Shown here in pieces: positions 9,190-19,278 of a DNA stretch of 33,239 bases (position 1 is its first letter; each line of letters opens with the position of its first letter). Made by a program: the position numbers and the translations under genes. The stretch spans positions 1 to 33,239 of the forward strand of contig DFFY01000075.1 in assembly GCA_002371115.1 (NCBI GenBank). The letters are read 5' to 3'. Under the pieces are notes generated by a model that was not told the origin of the DNA, ran no database searches, and saw only the letters and a program-made list of their open reading frames with translations. Source of the stretch: Bacteroidales bacterium UBA3764 (GTDB lineage: Bacteria; Bacteroidota; Bacteroidia; Bacteroidales; UBA932).

Positions 9190-10680
9190 ATGGTTACTGT
9201 TAAAAATACAATCCGTCTTGCTGCCATCCTCTGTATAACTTCGATGGCGACAGCCTGCCTCACCGAAGACACCAGCAGCATCGTTTCGCCAGGAGACTTT
9301 TTCCAGTCGGTGGAACAGTGCCAGACTGCCGTCAACAGTGCCTATATTCCCCTGAAGAGCATCTATACATTCAAGTATATGATAGCCGTGGAGGGAACTA
9401 CCGACCTGGCGTCTGCCAACGGCTCCGCCCAGGTGGATGCGCGGCTTCTCATTTCGCCCGCAAACAGCGGCGTGGGTGAAACCATCTGGCCGCAATGCTA
9501 TATAGGCATACGCAACGCCAACTGCGCCATCTACGGCATGGAGCATTCGCGGCTTGCGCCGGAAGAAGTATTCGCACCCCTGTGTGAAGCAAAAATCCTG
9601 CGTGCGTACTATTATTACCTGCTCACTTCATTTTTTGGCGACGTTCCTTTTTACAGGGACTATGTCAATACCGTCGAAGACCTCACGAGAATTTCTTCGC
9701 TCCCTAGAATGTCTGCAGCAGAAACGCGGAAATCCCTTGTGGAAGAATTGTCGGAATTCGCCCCGCGCATGAAGCAGATTCCCACTTCTGCCGAGCCCGG
9801 AAACCGTTGCGGCGCGGCGATGGCCTGGATGCTGATAGCCAAGATGCAGATGTGGAACAAGGACTGGCAGGGCGCATTGTCGGCCCTGGAGAATCTGCAC
9901 AGCATTTATGGCGATCTTGCCCAGTATTCCCTGGACGACATCCCGTTCCGTTGCAAGAATACCGCCGAATCCATTTTCGAGATTCAGCATGCCTATGAAA
10001 AGGGCGGTATCAATTACGCATCCAACTGCGCCAGCATATGTATGCCCCATCCCCGCGCCGGAGACAGCTACACTTACGACGGAGTGGACATCCCGGAACT
10101 CGGGAATGAAGCCGTTGCGTGGAGCCCCCTGCGGCCAACCTCCTATTTTGCCAATTCGGTGATGCCGGCGGCTGCCGGTGATCTGAGGCGGGACAACAAC
10201 ATGGTGAGCAGTTGGAACGGTCACCGTTTCTCCCGTACCTGGATGGGCCCTAAATTCTGGTGCCCGATGATGTATGCCTCCAACGACTCCAATAATTACA
10301 AGGTATTCCGCTATGCAGATGCCGTATTGATGATGGCCGAATGCCATTACGAACTGGGAGAATATGACAAGGCTGTCGCCTGCCTGAACGAAGTCAGGAC
10401 CCGCGCCGGGCTGCCCGCGCACGGGGCATTCGGCAACAAGGATAAATTGATGGACGAAATCCGCAAGGAACGCGCCAGGGAGCTCTTTGGAGAATTCCAG
10501 CGCAAGTACGATCTGGTCCGCTGGGGCGTCTGGTATAAACTGACCAACCAGTACAACACTTACACGGATGTCCAGGAGAATATCCGCCCCTGCCATGAGT
10601 ATTACCCCATTCCGGACCAGCAGGTAGTTGCCTCCGGGTATAAGTTGAACAATGACGCATATAAACAATATGGACTATAA
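9190..10680 (+). CDS. susD: SusD/RagB-family surface lipoprotein
   Basis: This 496-residue protein has a lipoprotein signal ending SMATAC (Cys23). It shows the family hallmarks: ILRAYYYYLLTSFFGDVPFY, an alpha-helical TPR-like core, VLMMAECHYELGEYDKAV followed by NEVRTRAGL, and a late RKERARELFGEFQRKYDLVRWG. It forms the extracellular lid over the SusC channel and binds the imported substrate. It lies 4 bases after susC. The next gene starts 11 bases inside its end, an overlap suggesting translational coupling. Confidence 0.97.
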   Translation: MVTVKNTIRLAAILCITSMATACLTEDTSSIVSPGDFFQSVEQCQTAVNSAYIPLKSIYTFKYMIAVEGTTDLASANGSAQVDARLLISPANSGVGETIWPQCYIGIRNANCAIYGMEHSRLAPEEVFAPLCEAKILRAYYYYLLTSFFGDVPFYRDYVNTVEDLTRISSLPRMSAAETRKSLVEELSEFAPRMKQIPTSAEPGNRCGAAMAWMLIAKMQMWNKDWQGALSALENLHSIYGDLAQYSLDDIPFRCKNTAESIFEIQHAYEKGGINYASNCASICMPHPRAGDSYTYDGVDIPELGNEAVAWSPLRPTSYFANSVMPAAAGDLRRDNNMVSSWNGHRFSRTWMGPKFWCPMMYASNDSNNYKVFRYADAVLMMAECHYELGEYDKAVACLNEVRTRAGLPAHGAFGNKDKLMDEIRKERARELFGEFQRKYDLVRWGVWYKLTNQYNTYTDVQENIRPCHEYYPIPDQQVVASGYKLNNDAYKQYGL

Positions 10681-11314
10681 GCATTTAATTGTAACGGTAC
10701 TATTTGCGACCGCCCTCTTCTCCTGTGCAAAGCGGGACCCTTTTGAAAAGGAACTCGGCCTGCAGTCGCGCCTGGTGGAATTATCCGCGGAGAACGGCAT
10801 TACTCCGGTAATCGTGTTCAGCAATACGGCCTGGAAGGCAAAATTTGTAACGCCGGTGGACTGGGCCTCACTGGACAGGCTCTCGGGAACAGGCAGTTCC
10901 GAGGTCAGGTTCGCCTATGCCGACAATTACGGACGTGCACGCAAGGTTGCCATCGCCTTTGAAACCGCAGGCGCAAAGGATACGCTGGTCCTCGTACAGG
11001 CGTCCGGCGTTTCCTCACCTTTCATATCCCTGAATCCCTCGGCCTTGAGTGTGGGTGCGGATGTGAGCAGCTGCAAGGTAATCCTGAGCACCAACATACA
11101 AGAAAATATGGCAGAAGTGGTCGCCTCGGTTTCCTATCCGGAGGGAGACGCCGCCTGGATTACGAATGTCTCCTTCACGGAAACCAGCCTGGAGCTTTCC
11201 ATGAGCCCCAATACCGGCGCCGCCGCCCGTAAGGCGACCGTAACCCTGAGCCACAGCGACGCCCGCAACGACAAAATCACCGCACAACTCTTTATAACGC
11301 AAAATCCCGCATAA
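10670..11314 (+). CDS. BACON-domain lipoprotein, probable surface glycan-binding protein
   Basis: This is a 214-residue protein. The ATG at 10670 is chosen over one at 10652 because it gives a normal signal ending ALFSC (Cys19). Two BACON-like beta-sandwich modules follow: about 28-110, with the NTAWKAKFVTPVDWASLD pattern and a strand ending LVQAS, and about 118-214, ending LFITQNPA. BACON domains in Bacteroidetes usually act as spacers or binding modules in surface glycan-binding proteins. No catalytic residues are visible. It overlaps susD by 11 bases and shares one base with the next start (TAATG). The position after susD is the usual place for the surface binding protein. Confidence 0.8.
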   Translation: MDYKHLIVTVLFATALFSCAKRDPFEKELGLQSRLVELSAENGITPVIVFSNTAWKAKFVTPVDWASLDRLSGTGSSEVRFAYADNYGRARKVAIAFETAGAKDTLVLVQASGVSSPFISLNPSALSVGADVSSCKVILSTNIQENMAEVVASVSYPEGDAAWITNVSFTETSLELSMSPNTGAAARKATVTLSHSDARNDKITAQLFITQNPA

Positions 11315-13500
11315 TGAAAAAAGAAATCCTGTTATTGTTGTTGCTGCTGGCTGTCTGCTCCTGCAAACTGGACGACGCAGAATACCTGCAGAGAGACGAA
11401 TTGGGGGCCCTTGACAAGGAATTCACCGTGGGCTCCGACATGGGACGCCTTACATTTCCCGTCTATGCCAACAAATCCGGGCGGGTAAGCGTGCTGGAGG
11501 GCGGCGAATGGCTGTCCGCCGCCACAACGGCATTTGACTCAGACGCCACGATAACGCTGGACTACCTTTATAACGACGGTTTTCCAAGGCTGGGGCGCGT
11601 GGAACTGAGCACCGATACCCGCCGCGACACCGTCACCATAAAGCAAAAAGGCGGAATGGAAGAATGGCTGGATTTCCCGCAGACCAGCATGGTTGTCTAT
11701 AACGGCAGCACAGAACCCTCCGTCCTGCCGGTGGAGGGGAATGTAGATTTCGGGAAAGTCCGTCATAGTATTGTTTATATAGACGGAGAAAACTGGATTG
11801 GTTCCGTAAACCTTTCGCAGGATAAGCTGGAACTGACTACGACGGACAATCCTGATCCCCAAAACGTAAGGCGGGCCCGCATACGTATGTCTTATACTGA
11901 CGGCTGGCAAAAGGAACGCGTTTTCACTATACAGGTAACGCAGGCACCTTCCGACAATCTTATCGGCGAACTCCAGACCTTCCCCCAGATTCGGGAAATG
12001 GCCACTACCGCCGGAAGCATGATTGCCGACGATTACTGCATTGAGGGGTACGTCGTGAGCCGTCCGGAGTCCGGGAACGTCGGCGAAAACGCCGTCCTTG
12101 CAATGAATTACATTGACTATGCCGCAAGTGACGAAACGGCCTATGTGGAGAGCCTGGACGGGAAATACGGATTCCGGATCAGGACCGCCTCGGCCGAGGA
12201 CAATGTCCTGCGGCCGGAAAGCTTCGTAAGGCTGCTGCTGAACGGGGCCTCCGTGCAGAAAGAAGAAAACCCCGCGCGCTATACCATCTACGGCGTGACT
12301 GCGTCTATGGTGCTGGAGTCCAAGGCGGGCGAAATCCCGGTCAAGTCCATGCGCATGTCGGCATTGACAGATGATGACATTTACACCTATGTGACGCTGA
12401 CGGACTGCGAAATTCCGGTCCGTAAGGGTTGCCTCACCCCCATCAACGAGGGATATACCAACCTGTTTAACAGTGACAGGGTGAGCAAGTTCCCCATTCT
12501 CATCCGTGACATTGAAGGCAGCAGCATGTACATGTACACCAACACTACCTGCCCATATCGTCGCGACGGCAGAAAACTTCCCTATGGAAAGGGCAATATC
12601 TCCGGCGTCATCGTTCACGAGAATTACCGCAGTTTCATTGACGGCGATAACGCGGACGAGGACTTGTGCGGCAATATCGGCAACTATCAAATCCGGCACA
12701 TGCGTTACGAAGACCTTGATCTGGAGGATGATATTTCGGAGAGTTTTTCTGCGCTGCTCACCGAATACAGGTATATGAACATTCCCGCAGAAAACCCCGA
12801 CCATGTATGGCTGCCCACTTATGGGAACAACGGCTTTTTCACCCATTCGCGTACCAGCTACATTCACAATACGTATAAAACCCATGGATGGCCATCAACG
12901 GATTTCACCTATCTGGGCCCTTGCGGAAAGAACTACACCACAAGCGTGAACGGCTACGGTATTACCCTTGAAGATGGAAGTGACTATGGAGCGGAGTATA
13001 AGGGCAACAGCACCGGAAAGGGAATATCTGCGGCAGAGATGAATATGTGCTGGGCAAATACCCAGTGGTGGAACAACGGCAGGGGAGAAGCCTGGCTGAT
13101 AGAATTTTCAACCAAGGACATTGTCTCCGACGTGGTATCCATGCAGTTATCGACCCAGAATATCTCGCAGTCGCTGCGTACGCCCCGGTACTGGAAGGCC
13201 GAATGGTCCCTGGGTTGCGACATGTCCGCCCAGGCCGATGAACAGTGGCATCTGATAGGCCTTTATACGGTCCCGGATGTGGGCATAAACGCCAATACCC
13301 TTCTCAGCCAGAGTCTGGGATTCAAGCAGATGGATTTTCCCCTTCCGGCCAACGAGATTCTCGGGCATGAACAGGTGTATATACGCTTGATGCCCTGCGA
13401 GAACAAGGCCTCTTCCGGAAACGATTATGACTCGTCCACCATTGTGAACGGAAATGGCAATGCCATCAATTATTTCGCCATCAGATACAATAAACAATAA
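11314..13500 (+). CDS. BACON plus DUF5689 lipoprotein
   Basis: This 728-residue protein has a leucine-rich lipoprotein signal ending VCSC (Cys17). Residues about 30-210 contain two BACON-like repeats, ending VTIKQKG and IQVTQAP. Residues about 220-470 match the DUF5689 type (YCIEGYVVSRPESGN, then a VSGVIV-like strand HENYRSFI). The C-terminal third, about 480-728, is beta-rich and unassigned. DUF5689 proteins commonly accompany SusCD pairs and secreted phosphoesterases in Bacteroidetes; their exact function is unknown. The start shares one base with the preceding stop and the next gene starts 5 bases after its end. It is probably a second surface binding protein. Confidence 0.75.
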   Translation: MKKEILLLLLLLAVCSCKLDDAEYLQRDELGALDKEFTVGSDMGRLTFPVYANKSGRVSVLEGGEWLSAATTAFDSDATITLDYLYNDGFPRLGRVELSTDTRRDTVTIKQKGGMEEWLDFPQTSMVVYNGSTEPSVLPVEGNVDFGKVRHSIVYIDGENWIGSVNLSQDKLELTTTDNPDPQNVRRARIRMSYTDGWQKERVFTIQVTQAPSDNLIGELQTFPQIREMATTAGSMIADDYCIEGYVVSRPESGNVGENAVLAMNYIDYAASDETAYVESLDGKYGFRIRTASAEDNVLRPESFVRLLLNGASVQKEENPARYTIYGVTASMVLESKAGEIPVKSMRMSALTDDDIYTYVTLTDCEIPVRKGCLTPINEGYTNLFNSDRVSKFPILIRDIEGSSMYMYTNTTCPYRRDGRKLPYGKGNISGVIVHENYRSFIDGDNADEDLCGNIGNYQIRHMRYEDLDLEDDISESFSALLTEYRYMNIPAENPDHVWLPTYGNNGFFTHSRTSYIHNTYKTHGWPSTDFTYLGPCGKNYTTSVNGYGITLEDGSDYGAEYKGNSTGKGISAAEMNMCWANTQWWNNGRGEAWLIEFSTKDIVSDVVSMQLSTQNISQSLRTPRYWKAEWSLGCDMSAQADEQWHLIGLYTVPDVGINANTLLSQSLGFKQMDFPLPANEILGHEQVYIRLMPCENKASSGNDYDSSTIVNGNGNAINYFAIRYNKQ

Positions 13501-13505
13501 GAACA

Positions 13506-15926
13506 ATGAACAGTCATCGCAGTTTTATCGCACTGGTCTCCGCTATGGCCATCCTCATGATGTCCTCCTGCAGCAAAGAGGAGAGGAATCGTGTGGGAGA
13601 AGTCCGGGAGCAGGGAGCTCCAACTGTCTTCAAATGCCGGTTTGAAGTCCCCGTGGATGCTTCCGTTGCGTCTAAGGTAGGTATCGCGGAGGGGGAAGGG
13701 CAGCAGCGGATTCCCGTCTGGGAAGAAGGAGACAAAATCAGGATTTTCTATAAGGACCCCTCCACCGGAGAAATGGCTTCGACCGAAGGCACCGCCAATG
13801 CGACCGGCACCGAAACAACCTTCACCGCATCGCTGCCCGAAGGTGTATCGACCTATTTCGCCGTTTATCCGAGTTCACTTGACTCCTCTGTGGATGAGCA
13901 GGGCAACTTCTCGGTGAAGACAAGAAAAGGCGGAGAAGATGAAACCACCTTCAGCCAGGCCTGCATCTGCATTGCGAAGTCGGGAGCGGAAAAGCAGTTC
14001 CAATTCCGCAATCTGTGCGCCATTCTTAAATTCACCCTGGAGAATAAAGGCAGCATTCTTCAAATCTGCAGTTTGGGCCTTACTCCGGTAGATGGAACCA
14101 TCGCCGCCTCCATCGGCGAGAACGGAGAAGTCATCTATGCTCAGGAACCCTATTCCGATACCCATTATTCCCGCCAGTTCAAGAAGGTGGCTGCAGGCAA
14201 CACAACCTGCTATATCCCCATCCTTCCCGGCGCGATGGAGAAGGGAATAGCCATCAACCACCTGGCGACATATACTGCCCCGGCAGCCTTTGCCAATGTT
14301 TCCATCCCTTTTGAGCGTTCCTGCATTTATGATTTGGGCGTTGTGGACAGCCATGTCGTAAAGGATTATTATTTTACGGAAAACGGCCGCGGTGACAAGA
14401 GCGGCCTGTCATGGGAGAACGCAGGAAACAGCGAAACCTTGAAGAAACTGCTGGGACGCACCGACCCGGCCGGCGAACTGAACGGCACCCGCTATCTCCA
14501 CATTTGGAAGACCAAGGGAATTACCTGTCACTTTGGAGCGGGCACCTATGTCCTCGGCGACGATACGGATGAACGTCTAACTGTGGATTTCTCCGGTGCC
14601 GATGGAACCGTCTATTCGGAATTCAGTTTCAAGGGGGGGTATCCTTCCAACGGCGGTGAATCGGCCGACCCTGAACACAACAAAACGGTATTCTCCGGTA
14701 ACGATGCCTATGGCATACTGAATGTCTATGACCGCGCGCGCATCCATATAGACGGAATCACCTTTGCCCATGCCAGCAGCGCCAACGTAGGCACAAGCGA
14801 CAATACGATTGCCCGCGGAGCTGCGCTTTACCTGAAGGACGGCTACGGCTCTTCCGCCGGGAATCAGGAAAAGGAACGCAAGGCCGCTCCTCGGGTATGG
14901 CTTACCAACTGCATCTTTGAAGACAACCGGACGTTGGATGCTACCGCTGCCGCAGGCAATTATATGGGCGGATCGGCCATCAACATTGCGAACGGCGCGG
15001 TCTATGCCGACCATTGCATTTTCCGCAACAACTATGACAAAGGCTTTGCGGGCTGCATAAGGCTGAGCGGAAATTATGACCGGGAATGGCTGGCTTCCTA
15101 CGCCTTCTTCAATGCCTGCCTGTTTACCGGAAACACCGTCGGCACCTACAGGAACGACTACGGCTGCGTAATTCAGCAGAACCGCAAGGGCGCCCTGTTG
15201 GGAATGTACAACTGCACCTTGTACAATAATAACGCGGCGGCCCCGGACACTGAGCGCTATGGCTGGAACATCATGAACTTCGAGCGCAGCGCCATCATTG
15301 CCAACACCACCATCATCGACAATATCTATTCGGTATCCAATACGTCCCCCGGTTATGCCATTCGCGTGAACGGCAAGCCCAACGGAATGAACCATTACAT
15401 CTTTGCGAATAATCTGTTGATGAATACGCAGGCTCCTGCTTCGCTCAACCGTGGGTACACGTCCATTCTTCCGGATGCATCGGGCACCTCGACCGCCCGC
15501 TTCTATATGGAAGGCGGTTCCCTGTTCGGATTCTGGCAGTCGGGCTATGGGAATACCACCTATGTCTTTAAAAACGGAACCGAATACGGCTCCGGCTCTT
15601 CCTCCAGCGCATACGCCTATTCCGATATAGACAATCCTTCTTTCTCCGACGGCCTGTTCCGCTGGGCCGGAACGCTTAAAGAAGGCACGGTAACCTGCAA
15701 CTTCATGTCTTCTGACTGGATGAAGAACAATGTGTTGAAATCTGCAAATATCAATCAGGAGGACAGTGCTTCCCATGTGACCTTTATGACCACGGAGACC
15801 GGGAGTGAGGCAAATTACCCCGGCTTCTTTGCCTGGCTTAATTCATTGAATGCAATTGATGTGGACGCTGAAGGGACACCCAGACCGGCAAGCGGATGGA
15901 CCCCCGGGGCTTATCAAGTTCAGTAG
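13506..15926 (+). CDS. Fimbrillin-like N-domain fused to a right-handed beta-helix, lipoprotein
   Basis: This 806-residue protein has a lipoprotein signal ending LMMSSC (Cys22). Residues about 35-285 look like a fimbrillin-type module, with the WEEGDKIRIFY motif and a later FAVYPSS. Residue about 290 onward begins DYYFTENGRGDKSGLSWENA, the typical entry to a polymorphic parallel beta-helix. Repeated short strands and turns follow, with recurring NCIFEDN, DHCIFRNN and NACLFTGN units. Such helices occur in polysaccharide lyases and in adhesins, but no lyase active site is identifiable by eye. The gene is in the operon between the DUF5689 protein (5 bases) and the Big2 protein (1 base). Glycan binding or adhesion is the best guess; an enzymatic role is not excluded. 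Confidence 0.72.
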   Translation: MNSHRSFIALVSAMAILMMSSCSKEERNRVGEVREQGAPTVFKCRFEVPVDASVASKVGIAEGEGQQRIPVWEEGDKIRIFYKDPSTGEMASTEGTANATGTETTFTASLPEGVSTYFAVYPSSLDSSVDEQGNFSVKTRKGGEDETTFSQACICIAKSGAEKQFQFRNLCAILKFTLENKGSILQICSLGLTPVDGTIAASIGENGEVIYAQEPYSDTHYSRQFKKVAAGNTTCYIPILPGAMEKGIAINHLATYTAPAAFANVSIPFERSCIYDLGVVDSHVVKDYYFTENGRGDKSGLSWENAGNSETLKKLLGRTDPAGELNGTRYLHIWKTKGITCHFGAGTYVLGDDTDERLTVDFSGADGTVYSEFSFKGGYPSNGGESADPEHNKTVFSGNDAYGILNVYDRARIHIDGITFAHASSANVGTSDNTIARGAALYLKDGYGSSAGNQEKERKAAPRVWLTNCIFEDNRTLDATAAAGNYMGGSAINIANGAVYADHCIFRNNYDKGFAGCIRLSGNYDREWLASYAFFNACLFTGNTVGTYRNDYGCVIQQNRKGALLGMYNCTLYNNNAAAPDTERYGWNIMNFERSAIIANTTIIDNIYSVSNTSPGYAIRVNGKPNGMNHYIFANNLLMNTQAPASLNRGYTSILPDASGTSTARFYMEGGSLFGFWQSGYGNTTYVFKNGTEYGSGSSSSAYAYSDIDNPSFSDGLFRWAGTLKEGTVTCNFMSSDWMKNNVLKSANINQEDSASHVTFMTTETGSEANYPGFFAWLNSLNAIDVDAEGTPRPASGWTPGAYQVQ

Positions 15927-15927
15927 T

Positions 15928-16893
15928 ATGAAGAAGTTAATCAGCATATTATTCGGCGCTATTCTGCTCGCCGCCCTGCTCCCCTCATGCAAGGGAAGCA
16001 AGGACAATCCTGTCGTATTACCCGCATCGCTGACTTTGTCCCAGACCGAGATAAACCTGCATGTCGGCGAATCAAAGGCGCTGGAGGCGACCGTCCTCCC
16101 GGCGGACGCCAGTGACAAGGGCATCCAATGGTCCTCTACCAACCCGCAGCGGGTATCTGTCGATGCCAACGGACTTGTCCGTGCACAGGCCGTGGGTACG
16201 GCCTATGTCGTGGCCCAGACCGTCAATGGCATAAAGACATCGTGCCTTGTGCGTGTGTTGTCTTCCGGCTCCGAGACCTATAAGGTTACGCTGTACAAGG
16301 GGGGCGATGAGGTCAGCGGCACACTCTACAGCTGGCCCGGCAATACCGTCAGACTGGAGGCCAGAAGCGATGACGGGAAATCGCACAGCTATTTCTGGAC
16401 CTCAAGCAGCGAAAGCACAACGGTCGATGAAGGACTTGTGACTTTCGGATGGGAGCAAAGGGAGGATAGGGAAGACTTCGCATGGTATTCAGAAGCGGTC
16501 ATCAGGGTTTTCAGCCCGGACGGTTGCGGCACCTCCGTAAACGTGGTTTCCTCCATTGGAAAGCGTTTCCGCTTTGGTCCCTCCTCGGAGACCATGGGAT
16601 CGGACGTTACCATTCTTGCAGGGAAATCCGCCGAAATCGCACTGAGCTGGTTTGACGGCAGCGCATTCTCCGCACTCCCCGAGGAGGTGGAATATACCCT
16701 TAAATCACAGGATAGTTCCATTCTTTCGGTGGACGGGCACACGGTTTCCAGCTCGGATCAGACCGTGGGCAGCACCACCCTTTCGGTCGTTCTTTCCGGC
16801 CGGGAGTTCACCCTCTGCGTTGTCCATGTGGAAAAGGATGGCTCCAAAGACTCCTCCGGAGAATCTTACACAGAATACCCGGTTAATTGGTAG
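15928..16893 (+). CDS. Big2 (bacterial Ig-like) lipoprotein ending in VNW
   Basis: This is a 321-residue protein. The ATG at 15928 is one base after the preceding stop and gives a signal ending LLPSC (Cys21); an upstream in-frame ATG at 15850 would lie inside the previous gene. Residues about 30-110 form a classic Big2 domain (LTLSQTEINLHVGES, then VLPADASDKGIQWSSTNP and ANGLVRAQAVGTAYVVAQT). Residues about 112-300 are further beta-sandwich material without a recognised family. The last residues are SYTEYPVNW; the VNW end recurs in the last gene of the operon. The likely role is a surface substrate-binding or spacer protein. It lies 5 bases before the GH31 gene. Confidence 0.75.
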   Translation: MKKLISILFGAILLAALLPSCKGSKDNPVVLPASLTLSQTEINLHVGESKALEATVLPADASDKGIQWSSTNPQRVSVDANGLVRAQAVGTAYVVAQTVNGIKTSCLVRVLSSGSETYKVTLYKGGDEVSGTLYSWPGNTVRLEARSDDGKSHSYFWTSSSESTTVDEGLVTFGWEQREDREDFAWYSEAVIRVFSPDGCGTSVNVVSSIGKRFRFGPSSETMGSDVTILAGKSAEIALSWFDGSAFSALPEEVEYTLKSQDSSILSVDGHTVSSSDQTVGSTTLSVVLSGREFTLCVVHVEKDGSKDSSGESYTEYPVNW

Positions 16894-16898
16894 GCGGT

Positions 16899-19271
16899 AT
16901 GAAAAAAATGATTGTATTTTTCTTCTTGCTTGCCGCTTTTCAGGCAGCGGCACGTGAGAACCCCATGGCCTCGGAAAAAGCCATGGTGACTTATGGCAAC
17001 GCCCGTTTCACCGTACTGACGGACCGGCTTGTCAGGATGGAATGGGCCGAAGACGGCATTTTCGAGGACCGTGCTTCCCTGACCTTTGTAAACAGGAATC
17101 TGCCCGTCCCGAGATTCACTTCGTCGGTCAAAGCCGGGGTGCTCACCATTACAACAGACAGAATAAAACTGGTTTACAAAGGAGGGCGGTTCCACGCTTC
17201 CAATCTCAGCGTACGCTTCCGGAACGGAGTATGGACCCCGGGGATGGAAGCCGCCGGCAACTTGAAAGGGACCACCCGGACCCTTGACGGATGCACCGGC
17301 TTCAATAAACTCTCAAAACTGGAGACCGAACTGGAAGACGGCATCCTGTCCCGCGACGGATGGGCGCTGGTCGATGATTCCTCCCGTCACTTGTTCGCCC
17401 ACACAGACTCCGCCGCCTGGCAGGAAGGATGGGTGACAGAACGGCCGGAGGGGGATCGCCTGGACTGGTACCTGTTTGCCTACGGGCATGACTACACGGC
17501 TGCGCTGGGTGATTTCGTAAAGGTTGCCGGACGTATTCCGCTGCCTCCGAAATACGCGCTGGGCTATTGGTGGAGCCGGTACTGGATTTTCACGGACGAA
17601 GACATTCTGTCGCTTGCGCGGGAAATGCGCGAGCGGGACATCCCCATCGACGTGATGATTGTGGACATGGACTGGCATTACACATACAAGGATCTTGACA
17701 AGCGTCTTGGGCGCGATGACTTTGGAGAAAAGCACGGCTGGACGGGATATACCTGGAACAGGGATTTGTTCCCCGATCCGGAAGGCTTCCTTGGGGAACT
17801 CCATGAAATGGGGTATAAAACCGCGCTCAATCTTCATCCGGCTTCCGGCATCAGGCCTTACGAAACGTGTTATCCCCGCTTTGTGCACGATTACCTGTCC
17901 CGCACGTCAGACTATGACGGGCCTCGCGACTATATTTTCCCGGAAGGCGGCTGGACGTATAAGGGGAACAGTGCCGCCGTGGGGAAAAAGGGCTACCGGG
18001 CCAGTGTCCCGTACCGCATGGACCAGATGGAATGGGCCGATGCCTATTTTAACAGTGTAATCCGCCCGCTGGAAAAACAGGGGGTGGATTTCTGGTGGCT
18101 TGACTGGCAGCAGTGGATACAGTCGAAATATGTCAAAGGCCTCAGCAATACATTCTGGATCAATCACGCCTTCTTTACCGACAAGGCCGTGAACGGGACG
18201 GAACGTCCTTTCATTTACCACCGCTGGGGCGGTCTTGGAAGCCACCGGTATCAGTTGGGATTCTCCGGTGACACCTACGACGAATGGGATGTACTCAAGT
18301 TCCTTCCTTACTTTACTGCGACAGCGTCCAACGTCGGCTACGGTTACTGGGGGCACGATATCGGCGGTCATCACCAGCTCAAGGAGCATAAACGCCTGAC
18401 GGAGCCGGACATGTTCACCAGATGGATGCAGTTTGGCGTCTTCACCCCCATTTTCAAGACCCACTCCACCCAGCACGTAAACCTCGAAAGGAAAATTTGG
18501 GCCTATCCCGACCACTATGACTACCTGCTGGCAGCCATCCGCCTGCGCTACACCCTTTCTCCTTACATTTATACCTTTGCGCGCGAAGCGTTCGACACCG
18601 GCGTTTGCCTGTGCCGCCCGCTGTACTATTCCTATCCGGAGAAGGCCGAGGCCTACGCTTACAATGAGGAGTACTTCTTTGGCGACCGCATTCTTGCCAC
18701 GGCCATCACGGAGCCGGAGGGCAGCGACGGAAAATCGGCCAGGACCATGTGGTTCCCTTCCGGCTGTGACTGGTACGACATGTCCCTTCACGTTACGCAC
18801 AAGGGCGGCAGCAAAAAAACCTTGCGCTATTCCATCGGACAGAATCCGTGGTATGTAAAGGCCGGCAGCATTCTGCCTCTTGCAGGCAAGCATATCAGCA
18901 GTTTGCAGGAGCCCTCGGATACGCTGGGAATCCTGGTCGTGCCGGGCGGCGGAAAATCTACTTTTCGTCTTTATGAGGACGATGGCCTTTCCAAGAATTA
19001 TGAGAAGGAATATGCCTATACCAACATAGAGAAAAACCTGTCCGGAAAAACGCTCACGCTGATTGTCCATTCAAGGGAAGGGGCATACGGCGGCATGACT
19101 GCAAGCCGGAAATTGTACCTGCAGCTGGAAGGCTGGAATGCGCTTCCGGCCAAAATCCTCCTGAACGGGCAGGAGGCGGGGGAGAGTGTCCTTCAGGGGA
19201 ATGCCGTAATGATAACGCTGCCGGGCGTATCGGCATCGGAGACAAACAGGATAGAAATTATTAAACACTAA
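16899..19271 (+). CDS. GH31-family glycoside hydrolase (alpha-glycosidase)
   Basis: This is a 790-residue protein. The ATG at 16899 is chosen because it gives a standard signal peptide (about 1-21) without a lipobox, so the enzyme is probably periplasmic. It has an N-terminal beta-sandwich to about residue 210 and a TIM barrel from about 215 (PPKYALGYWWSRYW). The barrel has IVDMDWH (255-260), the presumed nucleophile Asp402 in DFWWLDWQQ, and the presumed acid/base Asp458 in FSGDTYDEW. Motifs VGYGYWGHDIGG and KTHS follow, then C-terminal beta-domains with a DUF5110-like part. GH31 enzymes mostly cleave alpha-glucosides, alpha-xylosides, alpha-galactosides or alpha-GalNAc by retention. The LDWQQ motif differs from the DMNE-type of plain alpha-glucosidases, so the sugar specificity is open. 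It should degrade the substrate captured by the neighbouring lipoproteins. Confidence 0.9.
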   Translation: MKKMIVFFFLLAAFQAAARENPMASEKAMVTYGNARFTVLTDRLVRMEWAEDGIFEDRASLTFVNRNLPVPRFTSSVKAGVLTITTDRIKLVYKGGRFHASNLSVRFRNGVWTPGMEAAGNLKGTTRTLDGCTGFNKLSKLETELEDGILSRDGWALVDDSSRHLFAHTDSAAWQEGWVTERPEGDRLDWYLFAYGHDYTAALGDFVKVAGRIPLPPKYALGYWWSRYWIFTDEDILSLAREMRERDIPIDVMIVDMDWHYTYKDLDKRLGRDDFGEKHGWTGYTWNRDLFPDPEGFLGELHEMGYKTALNLHPASGIRPYETCYPRFVHDYLSRTSDYDGPRDYIFPEGGWTYKGNSAAVGKKGYRASVPYRMDQMEWADAYFNSVIRPLEKQGVDFWWLDWQQWIQSKYVKGLSNTFWINHAFFTDKAVNGTERPFIYHRWGGLGSHRYQLGFSGDTYDEWDVLKFLPYFTATASNVGYGYWGHDIGGHHQLKEHKRLTEPDMFTRWMQFGVFTPIFKTHSTQHVNLERKIWAYPDHYDYLLAAIRLRYTLSPYIYTFAREAFDTGVCLCRPLYYSYPEKAEAYAYNEEYFFGDRILATAITEPEGSDGKSARTMWFPSGCDWYDMSLHVTHKGGSKKTLRYSIGQNPWYVKAGSILPLAGKHISSLQEPSDTLGILVVPGGGKSTFRLYEDDGLSKNYEKEYAYTNIEKNLSGKTLTLIVHSREGAYGGMTASRKLYLQLEGWNALPAKILLNGQEAGESVLQGNAVMITLPGVSASETNRIEIIKH

Positions 19272-19278
19272 TTCTAAT

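Noticed and set aside
15850..15927. Upstream in-frame ATG for the Big2 lipoprotein
   Set aside because: It lies inside the preceding gene and would bury the signal peptide; the ATG at 15928 directly follows the stop and begins MKKLISILF.
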